From Pyrus communis (taxonomy: Eukaryota; Streptophyta; Magnoliopsida; Rosales; Rosaceae): DNA of 64,000 bases. The position numbers and the translations under genes are program-made. The notes below the pieces were generated by a model that had not been told where the DNA came from, made no database searches, and saw only the letters and a program-made list of their open reading frames with translations. Positions within the stretch are counted from its first letter, which is position 1. Each line of letters opens with the position of its first letter. Where the stretch lies: contig NC_084803.1 in assembly GCF_963583255.1 (NCBI RefSeq), positions 12,570,478-12,634,477 of the forward strand. The letters are read 5' to 3'. This document shows, one piece after another, positions 23,801 to 34,670 of the stretch.

Positions 23801-26314
23801 CTTCAGGCTCTTCGAGAGGAGTTGTCTTCTGTAGAACGTAGAGCAGACGAGGAGCGTTCCGCACATAATGCTACCAAAATGGTGTGTATCTACAACAATA
23901 GTATTATCAATTTATCAGTAATTTCTGTATCTTTGGTTATTTCCTTAAACTCACTCCGATAATCACTTTCTGGTAAAACAGGCTGCCATGGAAAGGGAAG
24001 TAGAACTGGAACACAGAGCCCTTGAGGCATCCACAGCCCTTGCAAGGATCCAGGTAAAGTGAGCACTTCTTAAGTTTGTGACTCTTTCCCTAAGTAATGC
24101 ACCATTACTTGATAAAAAATAGTATATACTATTATTTCTTAATCAGCTTTTATTCTCTCATCCCTATAGAAACTTATGATTACTGACATTCTTAGTTTCC
24201 TTTATATGCATGAACCATATAATAGTGCTTGCAGATTATATTTTTATTTCTAATGAACATTTTACAAACTTTTGAAGATTTTGCAAATTTTGTTTCTTCC
24301 ATGAGCTTTTAGCCAGGATTTGTATCTATTATTCCATGTTCTGTCTATGAAGATGTTGCATGTTCATGCTTTTCCTAATTATATGAACGTTGTAAATGCT
24401 TCTCTATCCAGAGAATAGCAGATGAGAGGACCGCAAAGGCATCAGAGCTTGACCAGAAGTTGGCATTGCTTGAGGTGGAACATTATATATTATTTTCTAT
24501 TTCTACTAATGCGTTTGTTCAATTTTTGGAATAAAATACTGTTTTAAGATTCTTGGATAATTAGCACTATATGCCTTCAGGTTGAATGTGCCAATTTAAA
24601 TCAAGAGCTGCAAGATATGGAAGCTAAAGTTCGGCGTGGGCAAAAGAAGTCACCAGAAGAGGCAAATCAAGCAATTCAGGTATTCCTTGTGATATGATGG
24701 ATATTTACTGCATTTTATTATAGTTTGAACTTCTAGTGTGATTTCTTTTACTTGGTAGTATCATTTCATTGTCACATGGGCGCCCAGCCCAACCCAAATT
24801 AGTTGAGGATATTTAAATCTTCACCATGGTATTATAGTACTCACTTACAGTTGTGAATGCTAAGGTGCAGGCATGGCAGGAAGAAGTGGACCGTGCACAC
24901 CAAGGTCAGAGGGATGCAGAGGGCAAGCTTTCTTCTTTGGAGGTAAGTGTCCTTTGTTTATTGCCCAACAGTGTTATTATTATCAATTTGTAGCTTTGCG
25001 TTCTGAAATTTTTGCCTTGTCAAACAACCTTCTTGAAATGCTCAATTTCAGGCCGAAGTCCAAAAAATGAGAGTTGAGATGGCTTCCATGAAGAGGGATG
25101 CAGAGCATTACTCGCGCCAGGTGATATCTGCTTTCTCTCTTTTCATATATCTTCATATGAATAGTTTTACTAGGTTATATTGAGCACTATGTTATTTATA
25201 GGCTATATTTTCCATTTTGCAGGAACACGTGGAGCTAGAGAAGCGCTATCGTGAACTCACTGATCTACTGGTAATGTCACTCAAGAACAGTTATTTACAT
25301 GGTCAGATATTGCATCTTTATGACACGTCTTATTCCATTTATTTTCAGTACTACAAGCAAACACAATTAGAAACCATGGCTAGTGAAAAGGCCGCAGCAG
25401 AGTTTCACTTGGAAAAAGAAATGAAGCATATCAAGGAAACACAGGTCTGTTCCTAGGTGTTTTATGCTGCTTACTTGATAGTTTTATAATAGATTTTAGA
25501 GTCCAGTTACTTTTTCTTTTTTAATCTCATTTATTGCTTGCTCTATGCGAATTCACATTATGTACAGGTGGAGGCCGAAAGAAGTAGGGTTTCTCGCCGG
25601 GCATCAGCTTCCTGGGAAGAGGACGCTGAAATGAAGGCACTTGAGTACGTTGACTCTTTAAAAGGGCCTTGTGCATGATTTCCCTACATTCTTTTGGCAT
25701 CTTGCTAAGTACTATGAAATATGTTATAATTGTTTTGCTTTGGATGGAACTTATTAAAATGTAATATCTGCAGGCCTCTTCCGTTGCATCACCGTCATAT
25801 GGCTGGGGCAAGCATTCAGGTAAAGCTCTTTCTTACCTATCACAACTCTAGATCTCCGTTTCTTACTCTAAGTTTCACCTCATCTCATGCAGTTGCAGAA
25901 GGCAGCTAAACTATTAGATTCAGGAGCTGTCAGAGCCACAAGATTTCTCTGGCAGTATCCAACAGCCCGACTTATCTTGCTATTCTACCTGGTAAAATAG
26001 TTCAACATGCACTTTAAGAGTCTAAATATGCATACATATATGTGCATTGTGGAGTCAATTAAATCAGAAAGTAACGAGAATAAATCATATACAGGTATTT
26101 GTGCATCTCTTCTTGATGTATTTGCTGCATCGCCTTCAGGTACAGATACTACTTAATCGTTACAATTTGTATGAGAAGCCAACATTCGGTCATGATACCA
26201 AATGTCTTATGCATCTCTCCTAAACGTGTATTCTATGCGCAGGCTCAAGCAGAAGATTTTTCGGCTAGAGAAGTTGCAGAGTCTATGGGACTTGGTAACA
26301 CTAACTTACCATGA
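20804..26314 (+). CDS. GC1: golgin-84-like protein (golgin candidate 1)
   Basis: Coiled-coil tether held in Golgi membranes by a C-terminal anchor. I read 21 exons: 20804-20831, 21571-21648, 21823-21932, 22028-22669, 22784-22846, 23083-23160, 23265-23468, 23664-23720, 23807-23881, 23982-24053, 24412-24474, 24581-24679, 24871-24942, 25052-25120, 25223-25270, 25349-25444, 25568-25644, 25774-25819, 25893-25991, 26095-26139, 26243-26314. They give 730 aa; the Arabidopsis protein is about 707. The N-terminus MAAWLKAAEGLFEVVDRRAK is the conserved golgin-84/GC1 start. Exon 4 codes an acidic, variable region. Coiled coil spans about residues 287-640. The tail has RFLWQYPTARLILLFYL and a single membrane span near 686-704, the golgin-84 signature. 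Every intron is GT-AG and phases agree. Gene symbol follows Arabidopsis usage. Confidence 0.92.
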
Positions 26315-26465
26315 TTCAGTAGCTTGCTCCACGCGAGAAGCTACTCGGCTAAAATCTTCAAGTTTGACAGTCATAGAATGCGTCAAGCGTGATACATCCA
26401 ATGATATAGTGTAGTAGGAAAGGATGAAAGCTTTGATTGTATCTTGCTTCTGCTCTGCAAAGCAA

Positions 26466-28018
26466 GATTCTCTTCCCTCATATTCTCATCTTCTTCCTTT
26501 CTCTCTTCTCAAATTTTTTATTTTGTCTTTCTTTCTTTATACAAAATTAATATAAAATGTTGACGTGATTTAACTGTGACCGTTCAAATAAAAATAAAAG
26601 GGGAGAGAAGGGGAGGAAAAATAAGAGGGGAAAGAATGTGGGAGGGAAGGAGAGGAAAACTAGGAGATAGAATCCTACTCAAAAAAAACGTTTTTAATTT
26701 TACTATTGTGTCAAGAAAGGACTCACTTTGGTGAACAACTTTGCTTTCTTTAACCCCCAAAATCAATAAGAAAAAAAGAGAGTGGACTACTGTCAGTCAG
26801 TCCCTGCCTCCACCTTCATTAAAAAAAATGTCAATAGTGCTAAGAAGGCTAAACTTTTAAATTAAATTTATAAAATATACAATGTGTTATGGCTCACGTT
26901 TATTAGGCTTCTATATTTAGCTTTGCTTTTCTTTTATCATTTTTATTACGGGTTCTAAATTTTAAATTGTTAATTTTTATATTATACATAGGTGCAATGT
27001 GATGGGCTTTTTTAGGCTCCATACGTGTGCTACATCAAGTCACTAACGGAACTTTTAACAAAATCAAAATGTGAGGACGCAATTGATGACTCACCCAATA
27101 AATAAAAGATGAAATTGATGAGTTTTAAACATAAAAAAACTAAATTGGCATCCTGTTAAAGGCTTAAAAGCATAAATATCATTAGTGATAAAATCTTTAT
27201 ATGTTATTGGTGCTTGGAAAGTCTTTCCTAGTCAAAATCCTATCGGAGAATCTTAAAAGGTACTTGGAAAGTATCTCCTAGTGTGTGATTAGCAAAAGCT
27301 AGAAGAGAAAAGAGAAATATGAGCTGTTTAATATAAGAACAACTTATATGAAATGGGTTTTTCACTATATGTTATCTTAATTTACTAAAATTATAATAGT
27401 TTTAAAAACTTATACATATGATTGTTTTATTGAAACATAACTCTGTAGTGGCGGTGAACTTGCATTTATTGAACGGGTGATTTAGGCTTTTGAACATCAA
27501 AGCTAAAAAAGCCAACATGAAAAGAAAGAGTTGAAAATGGAAGATAAACTTTGTGACGAAGGTATTGTAAACAGTAAAGCCACAATCTTGTCAAGGAAGC
27601 CATCAGTGCTCATTGGCTTTTAGTGAAAAGCATTTTCTTACCCAGCAACAATATTTTCTTATTAGATTCTTGCCAAGGGGCGTTCTTGATTGTCATAACA
27701 CATTTAGCTATTCTACAAACACTTGGGCTTTATTAGAAACTGCTTTTTCATAAATGCTTATTCTCAAAGACTATGGTTAGAAATGATTACGCCGCAATTG
27801 GAATTGTTGTTCTATAAAACTCTTGCACTCGTAATCACTTTTATTAAAAACACGTTGAAATGTTTATTAAGAATTCAAGTGTTTTATTAAAAAATATTTG
27901 ATAAACATTTTTTCAAAAAACATTTTTATGATCCAAAAGAAGTTTAAGTATTTCTTGATAAGGTATTTATAAGACACATAAAATGAACAGAAACAACTTT
28001 AGTTGTCAAAAAACAGAG
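26466..28018. repeat. segmental repeat, copy A (about 1.5 kb)
   Basis: The first 1.1 kb (26466-27573) is repeated at 28019-29134. The part from ATGGCTCAC at 26889 to about 27755 is repeated at 45034-45888, and the end (27705-28018) resembles 41175-41600. No coding capacity. It begins near the 3' end of golgin, so the gene's 3' UTR may overlap it. Origin unknown: no terminal inverted repeats or LTR ends found. Confidence 0.75.
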
Positions 28019-29134
28019 TTAGATTCCCTTCTCTCCTATTCTCATCCCCTTCCCTTCTCTTTTCTCATATTTTTTTTATTTTGTCTTTCTTTCTCTATAC
28101 AAAATTAATATAAAATGTTGACGTAACTTAACCGTGACCGTTCAAATAAAAGAAGAGAGAAGGGGAGGAAAAATAAGAGGGGAAAGAATGTGGGAGGGAA
28201 GGAGAGGAAAAATATGAGGAAATAGAAACTTACTCAAAAAACCATTTTTAATTTTACAATTGTGTCATGAAAGGACTCACTTTTGTGAACAACTTTGCTT
28301 TCTTTAACCCCCAAAGTCAAAAAGAAAAAAAGAAAGTGGATTAATGTCAGTCAGTCAGTCCTTGCCTCCCCCTTCATAAAAAAAAAAATGTCAATAGTGC
28401 TAAGGAGGTTATATTTTTAAATTAAATTTATAAATTATATAATGTGTTATGGCTCACTTTTATTAGGCTTTTATATTTAGCTTTGCTTTTCCCCTATCAT
28501 TTTGATTACGGGTTCTAAATTTTAAACTGTTAATTTTTATATTATACATGGGTGCAATGTGATGGGCTTTTCTAGGCTCCATACGTGTGCTACATCAAGC
28601 CACTAACGAAACTTTTAACATAATCAAACTGTGAGGACAAAATTGATGACTCACCCAATAAATAAGAGATGAAATTGATGAGTTTGAAACATAAAAAACT
28701 AAATCGGCATCCCGTTAAAGGCTTAAAAGCATAAGGATCATTAGTGATAAAATCTTTATATGTTATTGATGCTTGAAAAATCTTTCCTCGTCAAAATCCT
28801 CTCGGAGAATCTTAAAAGGTACTTGGAAAGTATCTCCTAGTGTGTGATTAGCAAAAGCTAGAAGAGAAAAGAGAAATATGAGTTGTCTAATATAAGAACA
28901 ATTTATATGAAACAAGTTTTTCACTATATAGTATCTTAATTTACTAAAATTATAATAGTTTTAAAAAACTTATATATATGATTATTTTATTGAAACGTAA
29001 TTCTGTAGTGGCGGTGAACTCACATTTATTGAATGGATGATTTTAGGCTTTTGAACATCAAAACTAAAAAAGCCAACATGAAAAGAAAAAGTTGAAAATG
29101 GAAGATAAACTTGGTGACGAAGGTATTGTAAACA
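28019..29134. repeat. segmental repeat, copy B, tandem to copy A
   Basis: Closely matches 26466-27573, including the GTTGACGTAACTTAACCGTGAC phrase, TGTCAGTCAGTC, ATGGCTCACTTTTATTAGG and the end GACGAAGGTATTGTAAACA. Differences are scattered substitutions and small indels, so the duplication is not very recent. Non-coding. Confidence 0.8.
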
Positions 29135-29247
29135 CGTTAATCAGTACTTAAATAATAAGTCAATCATTAACAACCACGTCATGTAATTTATAAAATTTGG
29201 CTTACAAAGTTGATCTTGCATTGCTCATAAAAATTATATTAATAATA

Positions 29248-29740
29248 AGGTGAAGTGCCAATTTAGTCTCTGAACTATCATCTCAGTGAAAATAAAGTCC
29301 CTGAATTATTTTTTCGGTAAAATAGTACTGGAATTCATTAAAAATTACTAATTTCATCCCTACTATTATATTCGAAGCTATTTCATCCAATTTTTCATCA
29401 ACTTAAGTTGCTTGACACACTTTAGAGTGTAATACCCTTTTTTTCTCGCCTATAAATCTTTAACATTTCATATAGGTTACGAATCTAATGTCTAATATAG
29501 CCTCCAAAGTTAACTATATACATTATTCTTTATGAAAAATTACTAATCTATCATCCAAAGTTAACTATAACGTGACTTAAATTGACAAAAAATTTAATAT
29601 AGTAACTTCGAATATAATATTAGGGATGTAATTGATAGATTTTTAGAATTCAATGACTGATTTTTCTGAAAAAAAAAATAATTTAAGGACCTAATTTTCA
29701 TTCAGATGATAATTCAGAAACTAAATTGGCAGTTCATATT
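29248..29740. mobile_element. MITE-like inverted repeat, about 490 bp
   Basis: The left arm GGTGAAGTGCCAATTTAGT ... AAAATAAAGTCCCTGAATTA pairs with the right arm TAATTTAAGGACCTAATTTT ... ACTAAATTGGCAGTTCAT. The arms extend inward to TTCATCCCTACTATTATATTCG and its complement. Non-coding. No clear target duplication. Confidence 0.65.
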
Positions 29741-30278
29741 TTATAATATTGTCATGAAAAATGCATAATTGGAAGTTTTGGACTTGAGATGAAAATCTAG
29801 AACCTTGAAGGAAATTTTTTTTTTTTTTTAATTTTTTTTTCTGTGGCAGGAAACAAGAGGGTCACTGAAGGGGTTAAAAATCATTATCTTGGAGATGTTA
29901 AGGAGCGCCCACGTAAATTTAATATTCAGAGGCGAACATATGGAGTACGAAAACTAAATTATTTAAAGTATTTAAATATTCTTCGTTAAAAGGCAGGGAT
30001 GATTGGAATTTCGGCCTTCGTGAAAAAGACCGAACTCAAATTCTTTGGTTTTGCTTTTGTCAAACAAATTGTTTGGCTGTTGAATCGATGATGGCTGCCA
30101 AGGAACGTTTCTTTATCCAAATCAATTGTCTCCCAATTCCCAAAACATATGTTATTCCATTCATAGAACTTATTAATTGTTCCCAAATCCCAAATATTAT
30201 TTGGATTCTTTCAATTAACCAACAACGCGACAAAGATCAAAGTGTCACCATCACCATAAATCCTTTATATGGGAATTA
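29741..30278. other. intergenic
   Basis: No gene. The part at 30029-30096 (ACTCAAATTCTTT ... GAATCGATGATGGC) recurs at 44243-44342, immediately left of Cassandra copy C. Confidence 0.5.
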
Positions 30279-30411
30279 ACTTGGCTGCTGAACATTCAGC
30301 AGCCATTTCTGCTTACACCAAATTCGGATAGACACGTGTCAAAACTTGGACACGTGTCAACCATGAATTGGATGTAAGCAGGAGTGACTACTAAAAATTC
30401 AGCAGCCAAGT
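30279..30411. mobile_element. short MITE, 133 bp
   Basis: Terminal inverted repeats ACTTGGCTGCTGAA and TTCAGCAGCCAAGT are exact complements. Inner arms (TCTGCTTACACCAAATTC against GAATTGGATGTAAGCAGGA) also pair. The centre holds two GACACGTGTCAA motifs. Non-coding. Confidence 0.7.
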
Positions 30412-30469
30412 CTTGCTGGTTATGTATGTTAACAATTTATCAATTTATCATTTATCTGTCGGTGTCTAT

Positions 30470-31060
30470 ATTAATATCGTTCTTGTCATTTAATCTGTCA
30501 AAATTTTATTAGTGTGTTAATGTGGCACACGTATGAAATCCCCAAAGCCAATGACATGATTTCATATAAATTAATGACTGACCCAATAGATAGAAGAGTA
30601 AATTGATGAGCTTAAAATATGAATGATCATCATATGGATGACATGTTAAAACATAAAGAACCAATTGTTATAAAAATCTTGTATGTTATTGGTGCTTGAA
30701 AAGTATTTCCTAGTCAAAATTTTGTCGGGTGAAACTTTTGAACAAACGATATTATTTACATTAAGGGGAGGGAGTGAGTTTAGCCTCACAATGTGCTAGC
30801 AATAATGTGGTTCAAACTCACCTTTGGCGAGAATCGAACCTAAAATCTCTCACTTACAAGTGAAGAAGAATATCACTAGACCGCAATACTGAGTAGCTTA
30901 TCAGGAGAAACTTAAAGTGTGATTACTATTGACGACGCCTTAGCTTTTACGTGGAAATCGTATTCTTATTCAGGAATGTTTTTGCTCACTGCCTTCTTAC
31001 TCAGTGTGCGTTGTTAGTTTTCTATTAACATTCAACTATTCTATAAAAGGATAGTACTTT
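30470..31060. repeat. diverged segmental repeat, copy D
   Basis: Diverged relative of copy A 27010-27720: shared phrases include AATGACTGACCCAATAGAT, TTGTATGTTATTGGTGCTTG and TTTCCTAGTCAAAATT. It is split by a SINE at 30738-30906. Homology is patchy, so limits are approximate. Confidence 0.5.
30738..30906 (-). mobile_element. Au SINE
   Basis: Read on the minus strand: GCGGTCTAGTGATATTC (A-box region), AGGTTCGATTCTCGCC (B box), TTTGAACCACATTATTGCTAG, TGTGAGGCTAAACTC, and a 3' end at AATAATATCGTTTG. This is the Au SINE layout found across flowering plants. GAAACTT flanks both ends (30731-30737 and 30907-30913). The repeat copies A and B show the unoccupied site (CGGAGAATCTTAAAAGG). Confidence 0.85.
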
Positions 31061-31232
31061 GGTACTCACTAGTAAGTGCTCATTTTGATTTGTACAATCA
31101 TCTTTTAACGCATCTTTTCTTGTTTTGAAAAAAAAAATGAACGTCTTATTAATTTTTGTTGGACTTTAAAAAACAAAGAATGTATGACAATTTTTATTAG
31201 GTTAAATCAGAAAGTAAGTACATAAGTATTAT

Positions 31233-31546
31233 TGTGACAGCCCGTTCCAAATTTTACGTTTTTATTTTATTTTAAAAGCGTGAATTTACTAAATTGCCCT
31301 AGAGGCAAGGACTTTGACTTCCGTTGACCATCGACTTGAGAGATGTGTGACTTATTCTTTAAGCATATCCTCGTAGTACTCTTTGGTACGAACGTATAGG
31401 CGAAAGCCGTTTGCGCGTCCGGATTATAACGGTATAGTTACGAACGTTCGAAATTGGTTATTCAAGGTTTAGTGTGTATTTAAATTAAACCCCCCACTTT
31501 GTGGGGGAAGCCCAAAATCAGAAACGGAGGGAGGAAAGAAAAGAAG

Positions 31547-31579
<33 letters not shown>

Positions 31580-34500
31580 AGGGAAGAGAGCTTCCCGTGC
31601 ACCCATACCCGCGCCACCACGAGACCACCTTCCAAGGCCGATTCCGGCCAACTCCGGTGGAGTTTTTCGATGCCACCACCACCATCTTGAAGCTCTCATT
31701 CCCCTCTACAAAACCCACCCAAGAACCACCTTGATTGACCATGGTATGAGACGGTTTGAGGCCACGAAAGTTGACGAAAATCAATGGTGCTCCGGCCACC
31801 CTTTTCGATTTTCCGGCCAATCGGCAAAGCAATGGCCGATGCCACCACTTGGGCTTTGTAGCCCACAATCCCAGGAGCAAAACCCAACCAACCTTGACCC
31901 CGTTGGACCACCGTAGACGACGAATCGACGTCGGGAAGTTTTAGGCATCCGCCGGCTTCGTGGGCAAAATTGACCATCTTCCGTCCACTTTTGGACTTCG
32001 TGGCAGGTATGAAAGTTGCTCCACTCACTGAGATCTTCATTTCTGTGAAGTTTGAGAATTTTTGGAAATAGTTGGATTTTCCGGCGAGTCGGGGCGGCCG
32101 ACCGCCACCCGCGGCGGCGCGTGCGGCGGCGCATGGCCAGTGGGCCGCCAATGCTATTTTTAGGCTATGTCAAATGTCTTGAATTCAGTTTTGTCATTTG
32201 AATGACGTAGGTTGATAGTTGGAACCTAAATTCATTACGATACGTTACTTGATGAAAATGTGAATCGATGATCCGACCGTTGGATCGTCACCAAAATGGG
32301 ATATATTATAATACGTAATATTTAAAGATTATAGGAATTTACAGATCGGGAATCCGACTTACGGATCTTCCTGAATTGGATTTGTAAGTTAGTAAAATAA
32401 ATGTTCATGGCCACTTGTTTTAGGCAATTGGCGGAGATTGGACCGTTGGATCGTAATGAAATTTTAGTATGTTATTCTTGAAACATATTGTGGATCGTTG
32501 GGAGTTGCGGATTGGAAATCTGATATGCGGATCTTCCGGGTCAAGTTATACAGGGTTGTAAACCCTACCATCGATCTTTGATCGACGGTTGACTTGTGGT
32601 CAATGGGTATCAAACTATTTTAGAATGTCGTTGATGTTGTGTTTTATGTGAATTACGTACTCTTCGGATAAGAGTTCTGAGATATGATTTGATAATTGGT
32701 CACAGGGACCAATCATTCAGGACGCCTCGATGTGTGCGCTAGAGAATCATAGCGTGGACTCCAAGTAAGTGGATCTTTTCCTTTTTATCGTACATATTAT
32801 TGAGAGTTCTATCGACACTTTTAAATTGATTAGGTATATTACTTTCATATATAATTATTGTGAATGCTTGAAGTACGATATGAACTACGAATGGCTTGAT
32901 CCCTATTTAGGGTACGTAGGCAGTCTAACGAGACGTTAGATGCAGCCATAAAATATTTGAGACCAAAGCCTTGCTTGGGAAATTGAGTAAGGCGAAGGAA
33001 ATTGGTAAAGGCAAGTTTTAGTTTTATGAATTAGTTAGCTAAATTAGTGTTAATTGGGTCGTCAAGGATAATTATCCCTGAAAATAAATAGTTTGGGAGT
33101 AATGCGTTATTGATTGTACACTTCTCACTGTATTGTTTATAATTGAACATGCTACGACATGGTTGAGTATTAGATTGCATCATAGTATATCAATATGTAT
33201 ATTACTTGCATATAATTATTGGGAATGCTTTCAAGTGCAAAAGTGAACTCAGGACACCCAGGTAAGTTCAGGTGAGTTTATGGTACTAGTTGAATCGATT
33301 TCGTTATAGCATGACTACAGTTATGTGTTAGGCAACTTCGATACTGTCGTACTGGTTGCCATGAGTTGCACATGTTATATTGAGATGCATTGAGAGCTCA
33401 TAAACCTGCACCCCGGTGTTAGTGCTCCCGCCCGTGGCCAGGGCACAGTCCTTCACGTGATGTTCACCTCCCGCACCTTATGCTCACCTTGGATTCAAGG
33501 TAGGTGCACAGTCCTGTCGTACAGACCACTTTAGGTGGTTCCGACTCGTAGGTGACCCGCGATTATTCGCCCAGTCTTCACGTGATCGTAGCACTTGAGC
33601 TTATTTATTTACACCCAGTCCTGTCGTACAGACCACTTTAGGTGGTTCCGACTCGTGTGCAGGTATACTTATTGAGTTATATGCTAGCCAGGATTGATGA
33701 GATATGGATAAGTCGTACAGGTCACTAGAGGTGACTCCGACTTATATGCTAGCCAGGATTGATGAGATATGGATAAGTCGTACAGGTCACTAGAGGTGAC
33801 TCCGACTTATATGCTAGCGAGGATTGATGAGATATGGATAAGTCGTACAGGTCACTAGAGGTGACTCCGACTTATATGCTAGCCAGGATTGATGAGATAT
33901 GGATAAGTCGTACAGGTCACTAGAGGTGACTCCGACTTATATGCTAGCCAGGATTGATAAGAATCCTGAGATATGGATAAGTCGTACATGTCACTAGAGG
34001 TGACTCCGACTTATATGCTAGCCTGGATTGATAAGATATGGATAAGTCGTACAGGTCACTAGAGGTGACTCCGACTTATATGCTAGCCATGATTGATGAG
34101 ATACGAATAAGTTGTACATGTCATTTTAGATGACTCTGACTGATATATCACTTTGTATTGATTTAGTTCATTTGGCCTACTTATTAATGTATGGTGGAGT
34201 TAATGGAAAACCGTGGTTTTGGTCATTTCTGAGTATGGTTTGGATATATGTATATATGTTGTACTGTCTTATGGAAAACGATACGGGTTTTACATTAGGG
34301 CATTACTTTTAGAGAGGTAATAACTTTGGGAAGCTTGGTTTTATTGCTTACTCACACCTTCTGTTTGGTGCCCTCCAGGTTTTAGCTGCTGAGTTTGTAT
34401 CGACAACAATCTGTGGTGAATCTTAGTATTAATGGATATTTTTGAGGGTATGATTCTTACCCATACTACTGTACCTTACTTATGCTCTGACATCGCGTGT

Positions 34501-34670
34501 GAAATGGGTTCGCTCCCACTCGTAGCGCACTCTGGTACTTAGACACTTTTAGATTCAAATTTATTCACTTTTTGTACACTATCACATTTTATGGCTTCGT
34601 CACCTTCCAGGTGTCGGCCAGCACAGTTCGATTCAGGGTCTAAGTGGACTTTCTGGGTCGGGGTGTGTCA
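31233..34670 (+). repeat. left LTR of the LARD, 3438 bp
   Basis: TGTGACAGCCCG ... GGGGTGTGTCA. Contains poly-A of 32 (31547-31578), a GC-rich block near 32080-32150, and a hairpin array (33509-34120). Apparent antisense frames up to 151 codons are identical in the other LTR and are not genes. Confidence 0.92.
33706..34120. repeat. 65-bp tandem hairpin array in left LTR
   Basis: Units start GGATAAGTCGTACAGGTCAC at 33706, 33771, 33836, 33901, 33975 and 34040, with a decayed copy near 34105. Spacing is 65 bp except one 74-bp unit with a 9-bp insertion. Each unit folds as AAGTCG/CGACTT outside and GTCAC/GTGAC inside. Two related single hairpins (GTCG/CGAC with ACCAC/GTGGT) lie at 33515-33545 and 33625-33655. 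The right LTR has the same array at 40205-40620. Confidence 0.88.

Noticed and set aside
31696..32151. 151-codon minus-strand frame (and its twin at 38195-38650)
   Set aside because: It lies in both LTRs, is GC-biased, and has no domain; it is a chance frame in repeat DNA.
33706..34120. CRISPR-like array of regularly spaced repeats
   Set aside because: The whole 65-bp unit is repeated with no unique spacers, it sits inside an LTR of a plant genome, and no cas genes exist.
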